Shown piece by piece: positions 12,020 to 27,465 of a DNA stretch of 47,168 bases (its first letter is position 1; every line of letters begins with the position of its first letter). Origin of the DNA: Powellomyces hirtus (taxonomy: Eukaryota > Chytridiomycota > Chytridiomycetes > Spizellomycetales > Powellomycetaceae). Under the pieces are notes generated by a model. That model had not been told where the DNA came from and made no database searches. It was given only the letters and a program-made list of their open reading frames with translations. Made by a program: the position numbers and the translations under genes. The DNA lies in assembly GCA_025526995.1 (NCBI GenBank), contig JAHLKG010000039.1:1-47168 (forward strand), in the 5' to 3' direction.

Positions 12020-13626
12020 TCAGAGATCGTGTATTTGTTTTATCAAGAACGCCTTTTCGTCGTTGAATTGCTCGTCATCTGTCAAGAAAAAAGAGTTACT
12101 ATATGAGCGAGTCGCAGATGCATTTTGAAGTCACAGACACAACACCCACCGGCTCGGTCGTTGTGGAAATTGGAAAGGAAGGTGATGAGCTTATCCCGGT
12201 TCTTTTGTAATATGTCTAGGATAGATTTGTGCTTGTTGGGATTTGCGACAAACACCTAGTTTTCAGGAGTAATAGACCGGATATGATCAACTGAATGGTC
12301 TCTTTTGACAGCTTTTCTTGTAGTTGCAACTCACCTTGAACACGTGGAACGCTTCGAATTGTATATTCCGACTTTTGTCTCGCAACAGATTCATCATAAG
12401 TTTAAGGTTCTCCGCGTTCGATATGTATTTCGTCATGATGGTAAGTTCGTTCGATCCAGAAGCAACTCGCCCAGGAGCTAAAGAGTTTTGTTCGCGATCG
12501 CGATGAGTTACATGATGGCAATATCTGTGAAGAGAGCGGACCAATGACATACCTTCAGGGATTGTCGTTTTGTTACGTAGTTGGAGGAGTTCAAGAGCTG
12601 CGTGTATTGTTCGAAAAACTGCACAGTCAAGCGTCAGTCACTTCTGAGCTACACATGTACTCATATGGCAAAGTGCTCATTACTTGATCATAGTTTTTCG
12701 TCAAAAAATCAGCTACGAGTGGCTTGTGTTTGGTGAGCAGATCCTATAGAGACAGACACACTCGTTAGCACCGCGGGCGGATCCTGTCCCAAACTTTTCG
12801 ACAGCTCGCGTGCATCACCTTGAATGTCGCAAAGGCATCGGAAGCAACATCGAACGTCGACAACTCTACATACGTAAAGAACTTCCAGAAATGAGGTGCC
12901 TCAAGAATGATTTTGCGAGAGATTCGTGACGAATGCACTCTCTGAGGATCATTCCGCAATTGAGCGCGATTTCCTGGTTCTCATAACCGTGTATCAATGC
13001 GACCAGGATCTCTTCGCGTGTGCCTATGTATTCTGATGTCGGGAACCGTGTTCCGATTTGTCTCCGGAGGAAGATTGTTGAAAATCTGTGCCACGTCCTT
13101 TTTTGCCTGTCGAATTTCTGGAGTCAGTTGCCAAATTCGCCCAGGAGAAAACAAAGGCATCCAACCGCACTTCAAATTCGAACTTGCAATGTTGTTGATC
13201 CATTATGGGCAGCAGGTCACTGTTGTACACTTCTTGCGACAGCTGGGCTACTTGTTCTGGGACAGGGTCACTATACTGAGGAGTTGGTCAAAATCGCGGA
13301 CCGCCACGTTAGAAACATGAGGGCTGCGCGCACGTTGAAAAGCCACACGTGCTCCCACTTTGTTGAACCTACCTCCGTCTCCGTACAGGATGCTTTTCAT
13401 GGCAATTAGGTTTTAGATATTTTCTTCGTTTGGCCTGCAAGATGTCGGGACGCGTTAATTTGGACAGGCGCTACCAGTGGCGTCTTCACTGCGGGGAAGC
13501 AATGGCAAAGCAGACTGTTTGCGTTACCTTTTTCCTATCTGTGACATCGAGTTTTGCGACGGCATCCTTTGTGCCTCTGACGAGTTCGGCCGGTGTTTTG
13601 GGTCGTGTCTTGAAAAGAAAGCTCAT
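12020..13626 (-). CDS. CAB39: MO25/Cab39-like scaffold protein (Hym1 family)
   Basis: MO25 is an armadillo-like helical scaffold that activates STE20/GCK kinases (with STRAD-LKB1 in animals, in the RAM/MOR network in fungi). Start ATG is at 13626; exon 1 is 13626-13528 ([20 protein letters not shown]). Exon 2 is 13434-13373 with [13 protein letters not shown]. Later exons carry [10 protein letters not shown] (about 13095), [21 protein letters not shown] (about 12930-12990), SDAFATFK (about 12830), DLLTKHK (about 12735), [10 protein letters not shown] (about 12560), the hallmark [20 protein letters not shown] (about 12350-12405), [20 protein letters not shown] (about 12200-12250) and [19 protein letters not shown] ending at 12020. 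The family is normally about 340 aa and the content is complete end to end. Single-base frame breaks occur at A runs in exon 2 and around 12840-13200. I read them as assembly indels. Confidence 0.9.
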
Positions 13627-14131
13627 TTTTGGCAGCGACTATGATGCCGGGAGGAAGAGGGACAGAGGGAGCTGTGACAGGAACGCAAGGTGGGGGGGGG
13701 GAAGACGAGGAGAACAAATAAGAGGCGTAAGGGTACGGGGCGGAGGGACGGAAGGGAGGAATAGGCGGAAGCGGGGCAGGCTGAGAAGGAGATGGCGAGA
13801 AGGACGTCCAAAGTAAAGTGAAGTGGATGGGATGGGCGCCCAACTTAGCAGACTTGGATGGCGTGAGAGCGTTGATGACGGTCAGCCTACATCTAGGGCG
13901 CTCGGTGCAACTCCCCCAGACTATTGTGCTTGGGCAAGTGCGTCGTCGTTCTGCGAAAAAACACTCGACTGTCGACAAGAGATCAGAGCTCTCGGCAGAC
14001 GCTCATCCCAAGACCCCCCCAACCGCCTACCGTCTGCTCACTCACTGCTCAGCGTCCCATAGATCTCTCCCCATCCTCGCAGCCTCTCTCGCCCACAGTC
14101 TTCCACACACACATACGCCCATCCGTTCGGT
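13627..14131. other. Divergent promoter region between MO25 and TAF12
   Basis: This 505-bp spacer lies between the MO25 start codon (minus) and the presumed TAF12 start codon (plus). It has a G-rich stretch at 13690-13830 and a CT-rich stretch near 14050-14100. No coding sequence or clear TATA box was seen. Confidence 0.6.
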
Positions 14132-20812
<6,681 letters not shown>

Positions 20813-21348
20813 ATGCTCCTTCCCCCATGCCCATATTACTTCAATCTCCTAACGCTAGCCCCCCCCCCCCCCCCATTCCTCTCCTCCTCCATACGGTCTC
20901 CTCTTTGCAAACCACTGTACATATTTGTATATCTTTATCATTATTTCAAAAATCGATTCGCTCAACATGTCTCTTACGAGCTTTGGGATACCTTCCTCAC
21001 TCGCGCTTTATGGATTGAGCTTTTCGAGGTTTGCAAATAACGAGGATATGGCAGAGATGCAACAACCGAAGATGGGGGAACGAACGTTGGCCTTTGGGTG
21101 TTCCGTATATGTACAGCATTGGTGTTTCTTGTATGGCCTATTATCGTTTTCCTCTCTTGTATATCTGATCGAAATACATTCTTCTTATCTCCGTGAAGCC
21201 CTCTCTTCCTGTATATCTGATGGCTTCAGGTGCCCTTTCCACCGCCCATACAGTATGCCCTGCCAAGCGCCCAGCGCGTGATCCTGGCGCAATCGCTTAC
21301 GTGATGCGCTTATGCGAGGCGGGAGAACCACACGTGATGGATCGGGTG
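20813..21348. other. 3' flank of TAF12
   Basis: No gene is seen. It holds the presumed 3' untranslated region, a C run (about 20860-20873) and AT-rich sequence, leading to the first transposon. Confidence 0.6.
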
Positions 21349-21351
21349 TTA

Positions 21352-21563
21352 GAGCATCTTTAACGGCGGGCATTTAATTGTGGCACAGTCAGAATTTGAA
21401 GCCCGTGGTTCCCAAAGCACTGTTATAGGTGTGGCGCGGGGCGCTATTTTACTAAGCGTCGCTACTTTCCTGCGCCACATTTCATATTTGAAACCGGTCG
21501 GCTCCCAGCTTTAAAAATGAAGCCTGCTGTGCCACAATTAAATGCCCGCCGTTAAAGATGCTC
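21352..21563. mobile_element. PIF/Harbinger-like MITE with 37-bp perfect TIRs
   Basis: The left arm 21352-21388 is the exact reverse complement of the right arm 21527-21563. Termini read GAGCATCTTTAACGG. The element is 212 bp, noncoding, and flanked by TTA at 21349-21351 and 21564-21566. A 3-bp TTA/TAA target duplication and GAGCATCT-type termini are typical of PIF/Harbinger (Tourist-like) MITEs. Perfect arms suggest recent activity, so a transposase source may exist elsewhere in the genome. Confidence 0.85.
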
Positions 21564-21591
21564 TTAAAGAAGGTAAACACCTGACTTTCTA

Positions 21592-22305
21592 GGGGATTGT
21601 TATTTCCACCCCTCCGATGTGGCACAGTCAAACACGTGACAGCTCGCGATGAAATTTAAATGATTGCGCAGCGCGACACGTGACCCTTCGCCGCGTCGCG
21701 ATGAACTTGAAATGATATATAAAGACCAGAATCACGAACGGCGTGTCATTTGTGACTTCCTGACCCAGAAAACCTCCTGACCTCCTGGCCATGGCTTGCA
21801 CCAAAAATGGCTTGGACCTTGTGAGATGGCCATAAAGGCATATATACATTATTCTTTCCTTGGCTAGTAAAAAGCCATATCCTACAAGGGCAGACGTGCC
21901 TCATAAGCGATTATCATAGTCCTTCATCAGCCTACCCCACAGTTGCAGGACTGCCAAGAGATCATCTCCTTGTTTGCCACAAGTTAGTTAGTTACTATAG
22001 ATAGAACAAACCTCTGATAGAGAATGCAAGAGACCAGACATGTGCAGATGTTGTCAATCATGCATTTAAATTTGTGCTCTTCACATGGAATTCTGTGTGT
22101 TGCAGAGTTGTCCATAGTAGTCAAGATTGCAAATGGTGTGCTTAAACGTGTTTTCTAGGTCAGGAAGTCACAAAAGGCACGCCGTTCGTGATTCTGGTCT
22201 TTAGATATCATATAAAATTCATCACAACGCGGCGACGAGTCACGTGTTGCGCTGTGCTACTGGAGAGGTGGAAATAACCGGAGGGGGGTGAAAATAACAA
22301 TCCCC
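21592..22305. mobile_element. 714-bp long-inverted-repeat (foldback) element
   Basis: The outer about 185 bp on the left (21592-21776) pairs imperfectly with the right (22150-22305). Both begin GGGGATTGTTATTT(T/C)CACC and both contain AAGACCAGAATCACGAACGG in inverse orientation. The arms differ by substitutions and a short internal insertion. No transposase is encoded. TTTCTA occurs just outside both ends but offset by two bases on the right, so the target duplication is uncertain. The centre contains a diverged LTR fragment. Confidence 0.75.
21820..22015 (+). repeat. Diverged 5' fragment of the Gypsy C LTR family
   Basis: It begins TGTGAGATGGCCAT and contains GGCTAGTAAAAAGCCATATCC, CCTCATAAGCGATTA and CCACAAGTTAGTTAG in the same order as the Gypsy C LTRs. 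Similarity fades after about 22015 and no matching LTR end is present. It lies inside the foldback element. Confidence 0.6.
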
Positions 22306-22515
22306 AATTTCTACCGTGGTGTGTGCCCCTTGAAACCAATAGGGTGTCGCGTTACATTGAAAAGTTCCAAATTATAAAAGGCAAGGGACGGGCGCGTTAG
22401 CCGCCTGGACTTTAAGTTCACACCAGGTTCCACCTTGAGAAACACACACATTGTTGCTGAAGAAAAACGATTTTAAAAAAATTCAACCCCTCACCCAGAA
22501 TGGTCCGACAAATAA

Positions 22516-23757
22516 CGTGTGCGAGTGCTGAAAACTCCGGAAATTCAAAAGCTACTTACCGCACTCGAGCTTGGAAAGACTTCCACCATACAGGTTTCCT
22601 CAGCATCTGCTTATGAGGTGAAATTGATTACTGGAGTCAATGTTAAGATGCACAACGGCTCTGCAGGTTTTTTCAAACTGGGATTTTGACAAACTCAATC
22701 CTTTACCTGCCATTACCCCCTCACCAACCTTCACCAAAACAATTCGCATAGGTGGAGAAATGGTTTCAACTTGGACGCAGAGCCAGGTGTCCATCTTTAA
22801 TTGATACCTACATCCTGGAAAGCTGCAGAGCATGCAGGACGTGGATCTTTGCAGCAGTCTCCTTTTGAATTTCTTCTGGCAAAATCAGTGTCTGTCAATA
22901 CAACCCAGTAAAGCATACATCTCTGTTGGGCAACATTGATAATGTTCTTTGCATATGGTGATGCCGTACAAGCAAACATCCAGAATATTGTGCTGTTGGC
23001 AGAAGTGGAAAACAGCTTTGACAGGTGTCATCGGAAAGCTGTTGATACAACTCCTAGCTTATATGGCAATGGTGTTCAAGCAAAAGAAAGCGGGAAAGAA
23101 ACATAACTCCGGTGTATTTGGGTTCATCATAAACAGATATGACTGGAGTTTGCGCGCATTGACAATCAAGGCTCCATCTATTGGACTCTTTCATTCAGGG
23201 ATCAGGCCAGCATCCTACATCATTTGCTTTTCTTCCTTACCGCCAGAATAGCCAATCCTGAGGCTTTCTTGGATGTAGACGTTGAGAATTTCAGTATGGA
23301 TACTTGTGAGGATACAGATGGTCATCATGGCATATTATACTTTATTTATTTTTGGTTAGTAAAAAGCCATATCCCAAGTTAAGGCAGACACACCTCATAA
23401 GCGATTAGCAAATCCGTCATAAGCTGAACTCCCCACAAGTTTATCCCGCGGTCTCAGTACTGCGCAGTAACACTGCCGCTACTACACTGCCATAAATCCC
23501 TAGATCATCTCCCCCATTCTCCACAAGTTAGCTAGAGATATTAGAGCCAGAGAACTTCATATATAACGGGAAGGAAAGTACCTCCCGACAGAAAAAAAAT
23601 CATCCATCAATATATTGACATTCCTCACTCAAAACATCACTTCTCTTCTTCTTTCAAACCTCTCGTTCATAGTCCAACTTTGAAATACACTCCTCCACCG
23701 TGAAATACAGGCTCCTCACAATACTGTCGGAACGGAAGAGAAGGATGACGATGAGTG
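22516..23757 (+). pseudogene. Decayed open reading frame split by a solo LTR
   Basis: One frame reads protein-like sequence from about 22516 (RVRVLKTPEIQKLLTALELG) through AYGDAVQANIQNIVLLAEVE, WVHHKQI, LEFARIDNQGSIYWTLSFRD and ANPEAFLDVDVENFSMDT. At 23304 a solo LTR interrupts it. Discounting the LTR and one ATACT copy, the frame continues VGTEEKDDDE and stops at 23755-23757, giving an acidic C-terminus. About six in-frame stops (TAA or TGA) interrupt it, one a TGA in KQI*LEF. TATAAAA lies at about 22375. I do not recognise the family. Confidence 0.5.
23305..23720 (+). mobile_element. Solo LTR of the Gypsy C family, TSD ATACT
   Basis: This 416-bp element begins TGTGAG and ends CTCACA, with LTR landmarks AGTAAAAAGCCATATCCCAA, CTCATAAGCGATTAG and the late CCTCCACCGTGAAATACAGG. 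It is flanked by ATACT at 23300-23304 and 23721-23725. It is diverged from the two full LTRs of Gypsy C, so it is an older insertion reduced by LTR-LTR recombination. Confidence 0.85.
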
Positions 23758-24295
23758 AAAAAGTTGACATGTGCTGACACCTACCGTAGAATAATTGCTC
23801 GCTTTCTGGCCCCCCCCTCGACTGGTTCCGAGTGTGGCACAGGCTTCAGCGCCAGGCAATTCCGCAATTGTCGTTAGGCTGCACCACAATTTCCAATCAA
23901 AGCCGCGGAGGGAGGGGAAGGAGAGCGAGTCTTGATTCTGCGGTAGAATGGTTTTTGTTGTAGAATCATCATATTTCTCATGCTTTGGGCTCTCTTGTCT
24001 ATTATTTGCTTTTCTATAACGTTCATTATTTGTTTTCAATAGCCTTTGCCAAATGATACTTTGAGTGAGGTGGAAGAAGTGTCACTGCAGGTAATAACGC
24101 TAAGGCAGATTATTACACATGATACAGAAGCAAGATGACAGCTTTCCCTGCAAGGTAAGACAGACAGGAAAGCACATCAAAATACCTTCGACTGACTTTG
24201 TGCATGACTCTAACTACTGGAACGCTGGAGGAAGAAACAAAGAATTTCAGAACTCTCACAAATCGGACATTCTGGAAACGTACAAGTATATTATG
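23758..24295. other. Region between two solo LTRs, no recognised gene
   Basis: AT-rich sequence with no convincing reading frame on either strand. Confidence 0.5.
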
Positions 24296-24695
24296 TGTGA
24301 GGTGCCTATGTTTCAAGGCGGGAGGGTTATGATTCGAACGAAAGATGGTGAGCGGGCAGGAAGAAGAAGGAAGAGAGAGAGAGGTAGTTGTTTTAGATGT
24401 AGGTGTTGGTGTATTGATGATGATGTCTCTAACTGGGAAGTACTTTCCTTCCCTTTTTATATGAGATTCTTTGGCCTAATGACTCTAGCTAACTTGTGGA
24501 GAACGGGGAGATGATCTAGGGATTCTATGGCAGTGTAGCTGCGCAGTACTGAGACCGCGGGGTAAACTTGTGGGGAGTTCTGCTTATGAGAGATTTGATA
24601 ATCACTTATGAGGCGCGTCTGCCTTAACTTGGGATATGATCTTTTTACTAGCCAAAATAAGTAAAGTATAAATATGCCATGATGGCCATCTCACA
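24296..24695 (-). mobile_element. Solo LTR of the Gypsy C family, inverse orientation
   Basis: On the plus strand it begins TGTGAGGTGCCTATGTTTCA and ends GATGGCCATCTCACA, the reverse complement of the Gypsy C LTR ends. Flanks are TTATG (24291-24295) and CTATG (24696-24700), a 5-bp duplication with one C/T difference. No internal retroelement sequence is attached. Confidence 0.8.
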
Positions 24696-25042
24696 CTATG
24701 GACAAAGTTTTTGTACACATATTCTGGCAGTCGATTGGCAGAAACAACTTTCCTCTCCTCCGCTACTATATTTCATATACATTCCCCATACCCTATCAAT
24801 GCCCTTTATTCCACTCCCCAGCCTCAGGAATCCCCTGCACCCTCTCATGAACCCTACTCATATTCACAAACTGGTCTGTTTACGTCCCCAAAACTCCATC
24901 CATCACTGCAGACTTGAGCCTATCAATCAATCATACAATATTAAACCACATCCGATACGCTCGTACGGTGTCTGACTGTGTGCTTGGGGACCGAATTCTT
25001 GCCGACCACAGTGTCGATTTTGTGGAGGAGGGTTGTGAGGGG
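24696..25042. other. Host sequence left of the Copia insertion
   Basis: No recognised gene lies on the plus strand. On the minus strand, 25042-24927 continues the frame of a reading frame found on the far side of the Copia insertion (44584-44835). Confidence 0.45.
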
Positions 25043-25298
25043 TGTTGAGATTGGACTTGTGAGATAAACCTGTCAAATCGACAGCGCTCCAAGACTCCAC
25101 GTGACTTCTACTGCGCAATGGTGCTTCATCTGACCGCGTATGCTTAGATAGCTTGCACAGCCACTTTCCTTTGTCTTCTTAGCTTAGATCTTCTTCTTCC
25201 CACCGGTTTACACTAAGAACAATCATACCATTGTCATTGAGAGTGTCGAGCTAGCTTCCCTCTGTTGCACTACACCTTAACCGGATCTACGCACAACA
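25043..25298 (+). repeat. Copia 5' LTR
   Basis: 256-bp direct repeat of 44350-44605, bounded by TGTTG and CAACA. Confidence 0.95.
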
Positions 25299-25313
25299 GG
25301 TTATGAGCCCTGT
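25299..25313 (+). promoter_or_regulatory. Copia primer binding site, complementary to initiator tRNA-Met anticodon arm
   Basis: GGTTATGAGCCCTGT directly follows the 5' LTR. Its complement, ACAGGGCTCATAACC, matches the anticodon stem-loop of fungal initiator tRNA-Met (CAU anticodon). Drosophila copia primes from the 5' half of initiator tRNA-Met through the same region, so this element probably uses a cleaved tRNA half rather than the 3' CCA end. Confidence 0.75.
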
Positions 25314-25953
25314 TAGCCCGCTCAATGCTTAAAACAACAAGCACCCTGCATCCTTCTTCACGTTGTTCAATACTCAACCATGCCATTGTCCCGTAGCCCC
25401 ATTCGGGCCAGGTCCGGAACAAACACTGCCCCTGCGCCGACGCAGGATTCTGCAGATGAGGGTCCTCACGGTGAAGACGACAAGAGTCGAGCCGCTCGAC
25501 CTGACAACGAGGTCGTCACCAAGGAGTATTTGGAGAAGGTGCTGTTGGAATCCCAACGCATTATCGCTGAAATGCAGGAACGCATGCTGCTGGAATCGCA
25601 GCGACTCGCCGCCGAGTCACAAAGGGAGTCTCAGCACCTTGCAGCTGAATCCCAACGAGAGATGATGGAGAAGATGATTTCTACCTTTGCACAAATGCAA
25701 ATGCAGACGGCCGCCGCTGCAAACCCTCATGTCTTCCCGGAGGACCGCCCACACTCTTGCTCATCGGAGAATTCTTCTCCCACGTCGTCCTCAATGAACT
25801 CTGCCGCAAAGGAGCTCCTTAAACAGGTTCCCAACTTTGATGGCAATATGAGTAGTCCGCAATTACTTCTCAAATTCATTGCAAAACTGGACAACTTCTT
25901 CAAGGTTGCATACCTTCCGCCACTTCTCGAAGCAAAAATGGCGGTAAGCAAAC

Positions 25954-26228
25954 TGTAATGAGGCGTGGCTCACCAGCCTAAGCCTAGACACGCGTCGGGA
26001 AGGGTCCCGCGCGAGATGGATGCTAGCGTCAGCATCCCGAAGGGTACTAGACCTCAGGGATGGCCACGGATGGCCATCACGTGACCAGGGCCGCTCCGCG
26101 GCCTAGAAGAAAAGTAGGAATGCTCCGACGAGGGCGCATTCAAGACTTAGTGATCTGACAGTAGAATTAGAGATAGGGAATTCCCGAATAGAAGACTAGA
26201 CTCTGGCAACGGACCTAGTATTATTACA
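25954..26228 (+). repeat. Gypsy A 5' LTR
   Basis: Begins TGTAATGAGG and ends TATTATTACA. Direct repeat of 33642-33916. Confidence 0.95.
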
Positions 26229-26243
26229 TGGTAGCACCACCCC
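26229..26243 (+). promoter_or_regulatory. Gypsy A primer binding site
   Basis: TGGTAGCACCACCCC follows the LTR directly. TGGTAGC is complementary to the GCTACCA 3' end of initiator tRNA-Met; the remainder would have to be compared with this species' tRNA. Confidence 0.65.
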
Positions 26244-26256
26244 GTAGACAACAACA

Positions 26257-27465
26257 ATGGCACGTAGCACCAGGAACAGCCCAATGGCGGTAGGAGCACC
26301 GGAAGTCGACACACCGACCGACAACCCCGTCGCAATGTTGGCTGCACAATTGGCGGAGACCCAACATCTACTGCAGGAACAGATTGCAATGGGAGAGGCC
26401 CGCTTCGAAGCCCTTCTCTCAAGGATTCCGACTCCAGTCCAACCAGCGGTTGCAACACCGCACGTCGACATCATCCTGGCGGAAGAAAACCGCGCACGAA
26501 TGCAAGCCGAGAAGGAACGCCGCGAGAACCTTCGCAAGCAGCTGACACACTTCGACAGAAAAGGGAACAGTGAAGAAATGGGGTCGAAGGTCGATGAATT
26601 CTTGAAGGTCCACACGTGCTACCTTGAGGCAACCGACTTCAGGACGCACCACCGGGACGTCGACCACATCTCGGGGTACCTCAAGGAAACCGCCGACGAA
26701 TGGTGGCAAATGCTCAGAGATGCCGGCGACCAGCCCACGACATTGGAAAAATTCACGAGGGTCCTCCGCATCCGCTTCTACCCCGCCAACTTACGAAACA
26801 CCGCAGAAGCAAAGATGAAGCGGCTGGTTTTCACTAATAGCATATCGGAGTATATCGTCAAGTTCAACACCCTTTGGGCCCAGATCGTGACGCTCGACGA
26901 CAAGGAGCGGCTTACCCCAAGGCAAGAGCGTGACTATTTCTTGACGGGATTCTTGACCAACCACGTCGGCCAGCGCATTTGAGACCACTGCTATGCCGCG
27001 ATCATGAGGAACAACGGCGCCGAGATTCCGATCACCGAGCTACAGAACGAAGCCCTGTTATGCTACAGGATTCAAGGCTATGCGGACGATGTCGCGCGGG
27101 TAACCCCCGACGGAAGGAGACGTCAGTACGCTGCAGCCCAGCCGGCTCAGGTACATCGAGAGAACTATCAAGCACGAGAAAGGGGACGTCACACCTATGG
27201 CTCAGGTCGTCCCACGCGCGGTACGGACAACCACCAAGGGATCTCAGACCTCGAGCGCATCACCTATAACGAACGTCGTGAACGCAACGAATGTTTCAAC
27301 TGCGGAGGCAAGGGGCACTATGCCCGTGGGTGCTCAGCAGGTAAAGGTAAGACTGGTGGGCATAGAACGTTCGCCGCCCCTGTAGAGATCACCGAAGAGC
27401 CCGGGGACGACGCGGTCAGCGACGGGGGCTCAGTCAACAGCTCGGATTTTCGCCCCGGGTGCTGA
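26257..27465 (+). pseudogene. Gypsy A gag with one in-frame TGA
   Basis: ATG at 26257. The retrotransposon gag core lies around residues 85-240 (FLKVHTCYLEATDFRTH, WWQMLRDAG, FTRVLRIRFYP). The zinc knuckle CFNCGGKGHYARGC is at about 27295-27335. A TGA at 26980-26982 splits it in GQRI*DHCYAAI, where CGA (Arg) fits. The frame then runs to TGA at 27463-27465. The protease frame lies at -1 and overlaps the end, as in many Gypsy elements. Confidence 0.85.

Noticed and set aside
24679..24975. Plus-strand frame of 98 aa left of the Copia element
   Set aside because: Low-complexity Pro/His composition, no recognisable motif, and partly inside the inverse solo LTR.
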